Numbered from the stretch's first letter, positions 16,309 through 25,577 are shown. The stretch is 64,000 nucleotides of DNA from UBA4363 sp002393965 (GCA_946542925.1 CAMNLA010000045.1:28190-92189); one strand, 5' to 3'. The notes: a model not told the origin generated them from the sequence alone. Numbers and translations: made by a program.

Positions 16309-18870
16309 ATGAGAGTATTGACTAACAACGCCAATCAAGCCAACTGGAAGGAAGTGAACGTAACTTCACGCGTACCGAAAGGCTTGACGCACCTTCGTGA
16401 ACTGGCTTACAACCTTTGGTGGTCCTGGAACGAAGAAGCTACGGACCTCTTTGAGAATATTGATGCACAACTTTGGAAGGAGTGCGGATACAACCCCGCT
16501 CTCTTCATCAACCGTCTGGACTACGAACAGATGGAAAAACTGGAGAAGGACTCCGATTTCATGCAGAAACTGGAGGCCGTCTACAAGGATTTCAACGACT
16601 ATATGAAGGTGAAGTTCGACACGAAAAAAACATCCGTCGCTTACTTCAGCATGGAATACGGACTCACCGACATCCTGAAAATCTACTCCGGAGGTCTCGG
16701 TGTCCTCGCCGGCGACTACCTGAAAGAGGCAAGCGACAGCCGCGTTGACCTCACCGCCGTCGGGTTCCTCTACCGATACGGATACTTCACCCAGACCCTC
16801 TCCGCCGACGGTGACCAGCTCGCCGTTTACGATCCGCAGGACTTCACTCAACTGCCTATCGAACAGGTCAAGGACGAAGACGGGAAACCAATGGTCATCG
16901 AAGTACCGTTCCACGACCGCATCGTCTATGCTAACCTCTGGAGAGTAGCGGTAGGACGTATCTCTCTCTACCTCATGGATACCGACAATGAACGCAACAG
17001 CGAGTTCGACCGCTCCATCACCCACCAACTCTACGGTGGCGACTGGGAAAACCGACTCAAACAGGAATTCCTGCTCGGCGTCGGCGGTATCATCGCTCTC
17101 CGCCGACTCGGCATCGAGAAGCAGGTCTACCACTGCAACGAGGGACACGCCGCGCTCATCAACGCTGAACGCATGGCTGAATACGTACAGAAAGGACTCT
17201 CCTTCAACCAGGCTCTCGAGGTCGTCAAGGCTTCCTCTCTCTACACCGTACACACTCCGGTCCCTGCCGGACACGACTACTTCGAAGAGGGACTCTTCAT
17301 GAAATACATGGGCATGTATGCCGAGAAACTTGGCATCTCTTGGGATGAGTTCATCGACCTCGGTCGACAGAACCCAGGCAACAAGAGCGAGAAGTTCTGC
17401 ATGTCCACCTTCGCATGCAACACCTGCCAGGAAGTCAACGGCGTAAGCTGGCTCCACGGTAAGGTCTCTCAGGAGATGTTCCAGCCTATCTGGAAAGGAT
17501 ACTTCCCTACCGAACTGCACGTCAGCTACGTCACCAACGGCGTACACCTGCCTACCTGGGCTACGCGCGAATGGAAGAAACTCTACTCCAAGGCCTTCGG
17601 TGATGACTATATCTACGACCAGTCCAACCTCAACATCTGGGATAAGATCTACCAGGTGCCGGACGAGGAAATCTGGAAGACTCGCAAGGAGATGAAGAAG
17701 AAACTCATCGACTTCGTCAAGCAGAAAACTCAGGAACAGTGGCTCAAGAGCCAGAGCGCACCGACCAATGCTATGGCTGCCATCGACTCCATCGACCCGA
17801 ATGCGCTGATTATCGGTTTCGGACGTCGCTTCGCAACCTACAAGCGCGCTCACTTGCTCTTCACCGACCTTGAGCGACTCGCCAAGATTGTCAACAATCC
17901 GAACTACCCTGTACAGTTCCTCTACACCGGCAAGGCTCACCCTGCCGACGGAGCAGGACAAGGACTCATCAAACGCATCGTCGAAATCTCACGCATGCCT
18001 CAGTTCGTCGGAAAAATCATCTTCCTTGAGAACTACGACATGCGACTCGCCAAACGACTGATCTCTGGTGTGGACATCTGGCTCAACACGCCTACTCGTC
18101 CGCTCGAGGCTTCAGGTACTTCGGGTGAGAAAGCACAGATGAACGGCGTCATCAACTTCTCCGTTCTCGACGGATGGTGGCTCGAGGGCTATGTAAAGGA
18201 TGCCGGATGGGCACTGACCGAGAAACGGACATTCCAGAACCAAGGGTATCAGGACCAACTCGACGCTCTGACCATCTACACCACGCTCGAAGAAGAGATT
18301 ATTCCGATGTATTTCGCAAAGAACAGCCGTGGATACTCGCCGGAATGGATCAGAACCATCAAGAATTCCATCGCCAAGATTACGCCGCGATTCACTACCA
18401 AGCGCATGATTGACGACTACATCGAACGTTTCTACTGCAAACTCGCTAAACGTGGGGCTGAAATGAAAGCCAACGACTTCGCAAAAGCAAAGGAAATAGC
18501 CGCTTGGAAAGAGAAAGTCGCTGCCATGTGGGACGGCATCGAGGTCAAGAGCCTCAACATACCGGAAGGACTCGTCAAGGAGCCTGTTTCCGGCGAGGAC
18601 TACCTCATCTCCGCTCAGATCGACACGCACGACGCTTCTCTCAAGACCTTCGGACTCGAACTCGTCGTCACTTACCAGGACGAGAAGAACAAGACCTGCG
18701 TCTATGACATCGAGAAGTTCAAGGCCGACGACGCCGAGGGTTCTCTGATCAACTTCTCCCTGAAGTACAAGATCAACAAGGGTGGATCCTACAAGTACGG
18801 TATACGACTCTTCCCGGACAATGCCGACCTGCCTAACAAGATGAACTTCGCATACGTCCGCTGGATCTGA
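16309..18870 (+). CDS. glgP: Alpha-glucan (glycogen) phosphorylase
   Basis: GT35 enzyme that releases glucose-1-phosphate from glycogen using pyridoxal phosphate. 853 residues of the short subgroup that has the N-terminal LAYNLWWSWN motif. It includes YFSMEYGL, the IYSGGLGVLAGDYLK glucan/phosphate segment, CNEGHAA, NGVHLPTWA, and EASGTSGEKAQMNG with the PLP lysine at about residue 608, then DGWWLEG. An extra C-terminal domain follows after about residue 750. It probably shares a transcript with glycogen synthase upstream and ends at a strong terminator. Confidence 0.95.
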   Translation: MRVLTNNANQANWKEVNVTSRVPKGLTHLRELAYNLWWSWNEEATDLFENIDAQLWKECGYNPALFINRLDYEQMEKLEKDSDFMQKLEAVYKDFNDYMKVKFDTKKTSVAYFSMEYGLTDILKIYSGGLGVLAGDYLKEASDSRVDLTAVGFLYRYGYFTQTLSADGDQLAVYDPQDFTQLPIEQVKDEDGKPMVIEVPFHDRIVYANLWRVAVGRISLYLMDTDNERNSEFDRSITHQLYGGDWENRLKQEFLLGVGGIIALRRLGIEKQVYHCNEGHAALINAERMAEYVQKGLSFNQALEVVKASSLYTVHTPVPAGHDYFEEGLFMKYMGMYAEKLGISWDEFIDLGRQNPGNKSEKFCMSTFACNTCQEVNGVSWLHGKVSQEMFQPIWKGYFPTELHVSYVTNGVHLPTWATREWKKLYSKAFGDDYIYDQSNLNIWDKIYQVPDEEIWKTRKEMKKKLIDFVKQKTQEQWLKSQSAPTNAMAAIDSIDPNALIIGFGRRFATYKRAHLLFTDLERLAKIVNNPNYPVQFLYTGKAHPADGAGQGLIKRIVEISRMPQFVGKIIFLENYDMRLAKRLISGVDIWLNTPTRPLEASGTSGEKAQMNGVINFSVLDGWWLEGYVKDAGWALTEKRTFQNQGYQDQLDALTIYTTLEEEIIPMYFAKNSRGYSPEWIRTIKNSIAKITPRFTTKRMIDDYIERFYCKLAKRGAEMKANDFAKAKEIAAWKEKVAAMWDGIEVKSLNIPEGLVKEPVSGEDYLISAQIDTHDASLKTFGLELVVTYQDEKNKTCVYDIEKFKADDAEGSLINFSLKYKINKGGSYKYGIRLFPDNADLPNKMNFAYVRWI

Positions 18871-18927
18871 TTCCGCAAAAAAAAACGACTCAACGTCTGT
18901 TTCAGACTCTGAAATAAAAGGACCCAA

Positions 18928-18970
18928 CCCCCGCTGATTCGCCATGGCACGTCAGCGGGGGATGTCTTTT
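18928..18970 (+). terminator. Intrinsic terminator of the glycogen operon
   Basis: Perfect 10-bp GC-rich stem (18928-18937 with 18952-18961) around a 14-nt loop, followed by a T-rich stretch (18965-18973). It lies 58 nt past the phosphorylase stop. Confidence 0.8.
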
Positions 18971-18984
18971 CTTGCCAACTGTCT

Positions 18985-19062
18985 CTCCATCCATCCTCAA
19001 TCCTCCACCCATCCTCCACCCATCCTCCACCCACCCTCCACCCTCCACCCTCCACCCTCCTT
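18985..19062. repeat. C-rich minisatellite with 11-bp then 7-bp period
   Basis: Three units of CCTCCACCCAT/C (period 11) pass into about four units of CCTCCAC (period 7). The minus strand has five GGG runs separated by TGGA or T, a classic G-quadruplex arrangement. It sits just after the glycogen operon terminator. Confidence 0.8.
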
Positions 19063-19116
19063 CTCTCCGACATATCCCGACCTTCACACGCTTCTTCCCA
19101 ACCTTTCAAAAAAAAA

Positions 19117-19193
19117 CCTTTTCGTTAAGCCGAAAGCAGAAGCCAAAAATATTTAGGTTATGCTGAGACGAGAAAAGGACTATTGAAAATAAA
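19117..19193 (+). ncRNA. Candidate structured RNA element, copy A
   Basis: 77-nt element nearly identical to 39438-39513. Closing stem CCTTTTC (19117-19123) with GAAAAGG (19172-19178). The inner hairpin pairs GCA (19136-19138) with TGC (19160-19162) and AGCC (19141-19144) with GGTT (19156-19159). A small TATTGAAAATA tail hairpin follows. It lies upstream of the promoter of the barrel gene (19342), so it is not part of that gene's leader; it could be a small RNA or a 3' element. I do not recognise an Rfam family. Strand is assigned by the orientation shared with copy B. Confidence 0.45.
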
Positions 19194-19341
19194 CCCTTCC
19201 TTCCGTTCCGCCTCTTGAGGTCAGAAGCTCACTCACTACACTGACAGTTCTCTCCATTCTGAATTTCCGCCACACATGTCCCTTTCAGGTACTTAATCTG
19301 TCCGTTTCATCTATTTTTTTATAAAAAAAACACATAAAACG

Positions 19342-19372
19342 TTTGGAATGTTAAAAAGTATCTCTACTTTTG
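19342..19372 (+). promoter_or_regulatory. Promoter of the outer-membrane barrel gene
   Basis: TTTG (19342-19345), a 19-nt spacer, and TACTTTTG (19365-19372): a textbook Bacteroidetes promoter. Transcription should start near 19379, giving a 5' leader of about 145 nt. Confidence 0.8.
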
Positions 19373-19378
19373 TATTCA

Positions 19379-19523
19379 GATAGTGTCGCTGAATCGACAG
19401 ATAATACGACATAATCGAATTGAATCCGGAGGTTCGGTTTCCGCTCCGGAAAACAAAAAAAAACAAAAAACAAAACCTTCCTTTTGGAAACCGGAGGGAG
19501 AAAAATTAAAAAAGAAAACAGAA
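19379..19523 (+). promoter_or_regulatory. Structured 5' leader of the barrel gene
   Basis: The leader contains a stable hairpin, TCCGGAG (19425-19431) with CTCCGGA (19444-19450), closed further by CGG/CCG inside. A second CCGGAG copy at 19491-19496 could pair with the same 3' arm, so two alternative folds are possible. The rest is A-rich, as is usual upstream of Bacteroidetes start codons. Confidence 0.4.
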
Positions 19524-20150
19524 ATGAAAAAGATTATCATGACATTGGCTTTTGCAGCCGCAGCTATGGTAGGCGTTAACGCTCAGTGGTCTATCGGTGG
19601 TGCTGTAGGGTTCGAATTTGAGAAGAACACCGATGGTGGCGCTGAAATTGACGAAATAGAGTATCCCAACGCTGAAAAGACAACAGCTTTCGCTATCGCT
19701 CCTAAAATTGGCTACGACCTGAACGAAGACTGGACAGTCGGTGCTTACGCAGGCATCCAGTGGGCAAAGTCTGAGTACGCTGGCGATGGCGAACGCAAGG
19801 GCCTCGGATGGAACATCGCTCCTTTCGCTCGCTACAACGCTCTTCAGTTCGGCAAGTTCGGCATCGCTTTCGAAGGCAAGGCGGGTGTTGGTATGTTCGA
19901 CGTTGACGACGAATACAACACATTCGGTGTTGGATTCGGCGTTACTCCGTACCTCACCTACAAGGTGAACGACAAGTGGTCTCTCGACGCTGGTCTCGAC
20001 TTCGCTCGCCTGGGCTTCGACTATGTTAAGACCGACTACGATGCTGATGGCCGAGAGGACGGCAAGACGACTAAGTTCGGTATCGGCGTAAACGCTAACG
20101 AGATCTTCACCACTGGCGACATCACCTTTGGTGCTACCTACCGTTTCTAA
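19524..20150 (+). CDS. Outer-membrane beta-barrel protein
   Basis: 208 residues. A signal peptide (MKKIIMTLAFAAAAMVGVNA) is probably cleaved before Gln21. The remainder has alternating amphipathic strands, such as AIAPKIGYDL, WTVGAYAGIQW and NIAPFARYNAL, and ends with the outer-membrane C-terminal Phe (ATYRF), matching the small 8-stranded porin-like family common in Bacteroidetes. Acidic loops (DVDDEY, DYDADGRED) may bind cations. The start was set at 19524 because the signal peptide begins there; upstream is leader. Strong promoter, structured leader and 18-bp terminator suggest a highly expressed single-gene unit. Function otherwise unknown. Confidence 0.85.
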   Translation: MKKIIMTLAFAAAAMVGVNAQWSIGGAVGFEFEKNTDGGAEIDEIEYPNAEKTTAFAIAPKIGYDLNEDWTVGAYAGIQWAKSEYAGDGERKGLGWNIAPFARYNALQFGKFGIAFEGKAGVGMFDVDDEYNTFGVGFGVTPYLTYKVNDKWSLDAGLDFARLGFDYVKTDYDADGREDGKTTKFGIGVNANEIFTTGDITFGATYRF

Positions 20151-20174
20151 TCAGAATATCTGATAGCAATAAAC

Positions 20175-20216
20175 AACAAAAAAGCGCAGGCTTTCCAGCC
20201 TGCGCTTTTTTGTTGC
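20175..20216 (+). terminator. Strong intrinsic terminator after the barrel gene
   Basis: Perfect 18-bp stem (20175-20192 with 20197-20214), TTCC tetraloop, six-T run in the 3' arm. The symmetric A/T flanks could also stop transcription in the opposite direction. Confidence 0.9.
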
Positions 20217-20366
20217 CCCCCCATTTCGATGGACAACATTGAAGATGTAAAGATTTGCAAAAGACAGCGAAAAAGACAAAGAACAGAATGTATGGCGACA
20301 CATTTTTTTCGCGACCTTTGCAGAATAATCTCTTTCGGAAGGCAATAATCCTCCGAAACTAATAAC

Positions 20367-21767
20367 ATGGGCAACGCCAAAGAAAAACAGACTCTCAGAC
20401 CAATCGACGTTCACTGCCACTTCTTCAACCGCAAGGAAGTATCAGCGCTCATGCTCATCTCCATCATCCGCATGGTGAAGAATGCCGAGATCATTCTCTC
20501 AGGAAAAAACTCCTCCGAGAGCAACAACCGACAGGCACGACAACTGTCGCGCAATGCTCGCAGCTCTCTGGCCTTCCTCATGACCTCCATGCACTCTCCC
20601 AAACGAATCTTCAAGAAACTGTCCTCCTATGAGAAAGGGTTCATCTTCGCACCCCTCATGCTTGATATTCACTGGCTCACACAGAGCCCGAAGAACAAGG
20701 AACCCTATGTCAGACAGACCGACGTGTTCTCCACTATCCACGCCGAACTCGACAACATCAGCTCCGCCTTCCAGCATATCGGAGGACGACGCGATGCCAC
20801 TCTCGAACAGCGGAGAATCTCCGTCGAGTTCCGACGCATCGCCTCTTCTCTCCACCGACTCGTCAGCAAGAAGACTTTCCGAGATCTGCCATTCATCAAT
20901 TCCTCTATCGACAACTTCCCGCAACAGGAACAACAACTGACCGAACTCGCGCTCTCTCACCCAAACGATATCCTCCCTTTCTACGCCGTGGACCCTCGGC
21001 GTTCCTCCCACTTTTCCATAAAGGATGACGGTTCCTACGACATCGAACCGCTCACGCGCAAACTGCGCATCAACGGTGGCGCTTTCGTCGGTTTCAAACT
21101 CTATACGCCCTGCGGTTACTCCCCCACTCACCCCATGCTGATGACTTTGTACGACTATTGTGAGAAACACAACGTACCCATCATCGCGCACGTCTCCGGA
21201 AGCGGTGTGACCACACTGGCTAACGAACTGCACATCGAAGGACATGTCTATCTCGATGGCAGACTTCAGCAAGTCAACGAAGTATGGCACTTCGACAATA
21301 AGAATCTCTTCGCTCGCGACCGTATCCTCGAACACTCCGAACGTCTCAACCACCCCATGCTCTGGGAATACGTTCTCAACCACTTCCCACACCTGAAAAT
21401 CAACCTCGCACATTTCGGACACCTGCCTCACTCCCTCGAGTGGACCAACTACATCTGGCGCATGATGTGCCGACGGAATGCCGACGGGTCTTTCCTCTAC
21501 CCTAACCTCTACACCGACTTTGCCAACATCGTCTCCCTATCCACGCTCTCCGAGTTCCACGACCGATACTTCGTCACCGAACCGCTGCTCCAGAACCGGT
21601 TCCTCTACGGCTCCGACTACTATATGAATCTCGTCTATCTCAATGATATGAACGACTATGTGGACAATTTCCACCGCATATTCTCTCCCGAGGAGTTCAA
21701 CCTCATTTCCGTCATCAACCCCCGACGCTTTCTCTCCCTCCCTCTGCCGGACGATAAGGAATCATGA
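20367..21767 (+). CDS. Amidohydrolase-superfamily protein (TIM-barrel metal hydrolase)
   Basis: 466-residue cytoplasmic protein (no signal peptide). Metal-site features: DVHCHFF (His16, His18), FVGFKLYTP, IIAHVSGSG, INLAHFGH and FLYGSDYYMN with the final Asp. This is the Amidohydrolase_2 (decarboxylase/hydrolase) arrangement. An insertion of about 120 residues after the first strand is unusual for the superfamily. The substrate is unknown. It is the first gene of a cluster with DUF5686, a diacylglycerol kinase-like protein and a PagL-like deacylase, so a role in lipid or envelope metabolism is inferred from context. Its stop overlaps a possible upstream ATG of the next gene. Confidence 0.82.
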   Translation: MGNAKEKQTLRPIDVHCHFFNRKEVSALMLISIIRMVKNAEIILSGKNSSESNNRQARQLSRNARSSLAFLMTSMHSPKRIFKKLSSYEKGFIFAPLMLDIHWLTQSPKNKEPYVRQTDVFSTIHAELDNISSAFQHIGGRRDATLEQRRISVEFRRIASSLHRLVSKKTFRDLPFINSSIDNFPQQEQQLTELALSHPNDILPFYAVDPRRSSHFSIKDDGSYDIEPLTRKLRINGGAFVGFKLYTPCGYSPTHPMLMTLYDYCEKHNVPIIAHVSGSGVTTLANELHIEGHVYLDGRLQQVNEVWHFDNKNLFARDRILEHSERLNHPMLWEYVLNHFPHLKINLAHFGHLPHSLEWTNYIWRMMCRRNADGSFLYPNLYTDFANIVSLSTLSEFHDRYFVTEPLLQNRFLYGSDYYMNLVYLNDMNDYVDNFHRIFSPEEFNLISVINPRRFLSLPLPDDKES

Positions 21768-21823
21768 CTGACTTGCGCATTCCTCAAAAAAACAAAAAAA
21801 GACATTATAATCTGAAACATAGA

Positions 21824-24352
21824 ATGAGAACCCTAATCCGAACAATGTTCCTCTGCTGCCTCCTCACTGTGAGCGTAGGACTTCACGCACAGATCAATTA
21901 TTCCGGTATTGTGAAGGATGCCGACAATGCCGAACCGGTTTCCTATGCCGCCGTAGGCGTACTCGGTACGACCATTGGCGAGATGACAAACGACAACGGT
22001 GAATTCCGCATCACAGCACGACCGGGACAGAAACTCGTCATTTCCTTCCTTGGATACAAGGCCGATACCATCACTCTCTCCTCTCGAAGATACCTGGACA
22101 TCAAACTTCGACCGGAAGCAACCATGCTCAAGGAGGTCGTCGTGGTCAAGAAGAAATACCGCAACAAGAACAACCCAGCCGTTGAACTCATCCGACACGT
22201 CATCGACAACAAGAACAAGAACCGACGTCCTAACGACAACCTCACGCTCACCCGACGCTATGACAAAACCATGTTCGCCATCAATGGCATCACCGACGAT
22301 TTCAAACAGAAGAAAATACTGACAAAGATCAATTTCGTCTTCGACAATACCGACACCACTCTGATGGAAGGAAAGGAAATACTGCCATTCTACGTCCGAG
22401 AGGAAATCAACGATAAGTACGTACAACTCAATCCTTCCCGCACTAAGACTCGTATCGAGGGCGAGAAAATGGTACGCGTCAACGGACTCGATGTCGACAA
22501 CGAGGGACTCGCACAGTACTCCAAATACATGTACCAGGACATCGATATCTATGCCAATACAATCCAGTTCCTCACCAACGGATTCCTCTCTCCCGTAGCC
22601 TCTACCGCCCCGACCTTCTACCGATACTATATCCAGGACACACTGATGGTGGACAATTACCAGTGCATCAAACTGTTCTTCGCTTCACGAAACAAAGCCG
22701 ACCAACTCTTCACCGGAAATCTCTATATCGTCAATGATAGTTCCTATGCCATCAAGAAGGTCGAAATGACCGTTGACGGACGTATCAATATCAACTGGGT
22801 TCGCAGTGTCAATATCCAGCAGGAGTTCGAGAACAACCCTACGCACGGATGGATGCTGAAGAAGGATTACCTCCTCATCGATTTTATCTTCACCGAAAAG
22901 TCCATGGGTATCGTCGGTGAACGGAGCCAACTGTTCGAGGACCGGCCGGTTAACAATCTCACGGAAACACAGATCAACGAGATATTCGCCGGAAATACCA
23001 TCGAGAAAATGGACGGATACGACTCCCGCGACGCAGCCTATTGGCAGGCCAACCGACTCGAACCACTGCCCATCACTCAGGAATTGACCTACGATGTCAT
23101 GGATAGCGTACAGAAGGTTCCGGTCGTCAAGAACATGATGAAAACAGGCGACATCATCGTACGAGGATATATCGACTGCGGAAAATATGAGATAGGACCT
23201 CTCTACGGATTCTATGGATACAATGCCGTCGAAGGACACCGAGTGCGTTTCGGAGGACGGACCACCTCTCTGCTCTCCAAACGATACAACTTCGAGGCCT
23301 ACGCCGCTTATGGATTCCTTGACAAGAAATGGAAATACTACGGAAAGACAGGGGTCTCTTTCACAAAGAACTCCATCTTCGAGTTCCCCGTGCGTAGCAT
23401 CAGCCTCTCCTACTACAAAGACACTCGACGACCGGGACAGGAAAGCAACGTGAACGAAAACGCGCTCTTCAAGGCCATCGGACGACACACCAACCACAAA
23501 CTCTACTACGACGAGACCATCACGCTCGAACATCTCTTCGAGTTCAACAACCACTTCTCTTATACACTCGGACTGAAATACATGCTCGAACATCCGGGAG
23601 GTGATATCTATTTCAACCGTAACAACTATAGCGCACACACCAACGACATCAACTACCTGAACATGTCGGAGGTCTATCTACACCTGCGCTTCGCACCGCA
23701 TGAGAAGTTCTACCAAGGACGTACCACACGCCACCCCCTGCCTTCCAAACATCCCGTTTACTACCTCGACTGGAACATGGGCAACAAGGCCTGGGGCAAC
23801 GAGTACAACTACCATAAGTTTGCCGCCGGAATCAACAAACGCATCTATCTTTCCGTACTCGGCGAAGCCAAATGCCAACTCGAGGCAGGATACGTTCTCG
23901 GTAGCGTCGGTTTCCCAGCGCTCACCACACACCCTTCCAACCAGTCTTGGCTCTACATTGATGCCTACAACCTGATGAACTACCTCGAGTTTGTCAGCGA
24001 CCGATACGTCTCGCTCTGGATCGACTACTCGGCCAACGGTTTCTTCCTCAACAAGATTCCGCTGCTCCGACGACTCAAACTGCGCGAGGTCGCTACCATC
24101 AAGGCTCTCTACGGGGAACTGTCCTCTCAGAACAACCCGGCTAAACATGCCGACCTGCTCAAACTGCCGGTTCAGGACAACGGCGTACCCATGACCTATT
24201 CACTCGACGGGACTCCCTATATCGAAGGGTCGGTCGGTATCGCCAATATCTTCAAGATTCTGCGTGTCGATTTCGTCAAACGATTCACCCATCTCGACAA
24301 CCCCGATGTCTCGGAATGGGGAATCCGAGCGAAACTGGACCTCGACTTCTGA
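21824..24352 (+). CDS. DUF5686 outer-membrane protein with carboxypeptidase-like regulatory domain
   Basis: About 842 residues. The signal peptide ends near GLHAQ. A CarboxypepD_reg-like beta-sandwich follows (YSGIVKDADNAEPVSYAAV through KADTITL). A long DUF5686 region then ends in beta-strands and a terminal Phe (KLDLDF), as in outer-membrane barrels. The N-terminal sandwich is what TonB-dependent transporters also carry, but no plug domain is seen. I prefer the ATG at 21824 (start of the signal peptide, after an A-rich leader); the ATG at 21764, overlapping the preceding stop by 4 nt, is the alternative and would add 20 basic residues. Function unknown. Confidence 0.85.
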   Translation: MRTLIRTMFLCCLLTVSVGLHAQINYSGIVKDADNAEPVSYAAVGVLGTTIGEMTNDNGEFRITARPGQKLVISFLGYKADTITLSSRRYLDIKLRPEATMLKEVVVVKKKYRNKNNPAVELIRHVIDNKNKNRRPNDNLTLTRRYDKTMFAINGITDDFKQKKILTKINFVFDNTDTTLMEGKEILPFYVREEINDKYVQLNPSRTKTRIEGEKMVRVNGLDVDNEGLAQYSKYMYQDIDIYANTIQFLTNGFLSPVASTAPTFYRYYIQDTLMVDNYQCIKLFFASRNKADQLFTGNLYIVNDSSYAIKKVEMTVDGRININWVRSVNIQQEFENNPTHGWMLKKDYLLIDFIFTEKSMGIVGERSQLFEDRPVNNLTETQINEIFAGNTIEKMDGYDSRDAAYWQANRLEPLPITQELTYDVMDSVQKVPVVKNMMKTGDIIVRGYIDCGKYEIGPLYGFYGYNAVEGHRVRFGGRTTSLLSKRYNFEAYAAYGFLDKKWKYYGKTGVSFTKNSIFEFPVRSISLSYYKDTRRPGQESNVNENALFKAIGRHTNHKLYYDETITLEHLFEFNNHFSYTLGLKYMLEHPGGDIYFNRNNYSAHTNDINYLNMSEVYLHLRFAPHEKFYQGRTTRHPLPSKHPVYYLDWNMGNKAWGNEYNYHKFAAGINKRIYLSVLGEAKCQLEAGYVLGSVGFPALTTHPSNQSWLYIDAYNLMNYLEFVSDRYVSLWIDYSANGFFLNKIPLLRRLKLREVATIKALYGELSSQNNPAKHADLLKLPVQDNGVPMTYSLDGTPYIEGSVGIANIFKILRVDFVKRFTHLDNPDVSEWGIRAKLDLDF

Positions 24353-24392
24353 TGAATGAGGACCATTCACTCCAGGTAAATTGATTATTCAA

Positions 24393-25568
24393 ATGCCTTC
24401 TATGCGTAAGTACCACTTTATCGTCAACCCGATTTCCGGCAATGCCAACAACCGGAAGTATGCCGAAAATCTCATCCGCATGCTCACGACACGACACGGT
24501 GCATCATGCCAGATGCACGTCCTCTCTGCTCGGGGCGAGGCGGAACCCTACGCACGACAACTGGCTCAGACGATCGACAACGACACGACCGTCGTTTCCG
24601 TCGGTGGGGACGGTACGTTCAACGAAATCGCTTCAGGACTCATCAATACCCCGACACGCATTGCCATCATTCCACGTGGATCAGGCAACGGGCTCTCTCG
24701 CATGCTCCGACTTCCGAACCACCCGAAAGAGCAGATCGACTACCTGATATCCGAGAAGACCGTGCGCATCGACGCTGGACGTTTCGGACAACGCAACTTC
24801 TTCTGCACCGCAGGCTTCGGTTTCGAGGCTAGCATCGCGTTCCTCTTTGACAAGACAGGACGCAAGAAACGGGGTCCGCAACAGTACGTCCACCACATCC
24901 TGCGCGAAGTGTTTACCTACAAACCCGTTGAAGTAGAACTGACGCTCGACGGGGAAAATATCCACGATAAGTTCTTCTCCGTTTGCTTTGCCAATGCCGA
25001 CCAGTATGGCAATAATGCCATCATCGCTCCAGAAGCATCCCTTACCGATGGACTATTCCATGTAATCCTCGTCCGACCATTCCCTCTGATTGCCGCAGGA
25101 ACCATGGGGGCCGCTCTCATGGGGGGGTATTTCGACAAACTGTCCTATGTCGAGACACGAAAGGTAAAACATGCTTCTCTCAAGGTCATCGACGACGCAC
25201 GCTTCCACTGCGACGGAGAACCGATTCGTCACGAGACACCACTGCAGATCGATCTCATGCATCAGGTTCTCAACGTCCAGGTCCCTTCCGACTACGACGA
25301 ATCGCTCTCACCTCGACTCGTCAACGAACTCAACCAGAAAATCGAAACGGCAAACCTCGAACTGACACAGGCTCTCAGATACCAGACCGACCGACTCAGC
25401 CGACAGGCCAACCACGTAGCTGACCAGGCCGTAAAACAAGCGTCAAAGGTCGTAAACCAGGCGTCCAGAAAGGCAGAGAAGGCAGCCGAACAGGTAACTC
25501 AAGTGCGAGGAGAGATCAGCAAGACAGCAAACCAATTGATTCATAAGCTCTTTTCTAAGAAAGACTAA
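24393..25568 (+). CDS. Diacylglycerol/sphingosine kinase-like lipid kinase with helical tail
   Basis: 391 residues. DAGK catalytic domain at residues 6-300: FIVNPISGNANN, the nucleotide loop VVSVGGDGTFNE (71-78 for GGDGTFNE), and RGSGNGLSR (96-103). It phosphorylates a lipid such as diacylglycerol, ceramide or an undecaprenyl-type alcohol at the inner membrane; which one cannot be told. Residues about 305-391 form an Ala/Gln/Lys-rich amphipathic helix with repeated QANHVADQA-like heptads, absent from typical family members of about 300 residues. The start at 24393 was chosen over a TTG at 24381. Nine nt before the PagL-like gene. Confidence 0.85.
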   Translation: MPSMRKYHFIVNPISGNANNRKYAENLIRMLTTRHGASCQMHVLSARGEAEPYARQLAQTIDNDTTVVSVGGDGTFNEIASGLINTPTRIAIIPRGSGNGLSRMLRLPNHPKEQIDYLISEKTVRIDAGRFGQRNFFCTAGFGFEASIAFLFDKTGRKKRGPQQYVHHILREVFTYKPVEVELTLDGENIHDKFFSVCFANADQYGNNAIIAPEASLTDGLFHVILVRPFPLIAAGTMGAALMGGYFDKLSYVETRKVKHASLKVIDDARFHCDGEPIRHETPLQIDLMHQVLNVQVPSDYDESLSPRLVNELNQKIETANLELTQALRYQTDRLSRQANHVADQAVKQASKVVNQASRKAEKAAEQVTQVRGEISKTANQLIHKLFSKKD

Positions 25569-25577
25569 CCACTGTTC

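Noticed and set aside
16366..17961. Long (531-codon) antisense open frame under the phosphorylase gene
   Set aside because: Composition artefact of codon bias in the sense gene; the antisense product has low-complexity Val/Glu/Asp content and no domain.
22685..23638. 317-codon antisense frame under the DUF5686 gene
   Set aside because: Same codon-bias shadow; the true gene is supported by signal peptide and family.
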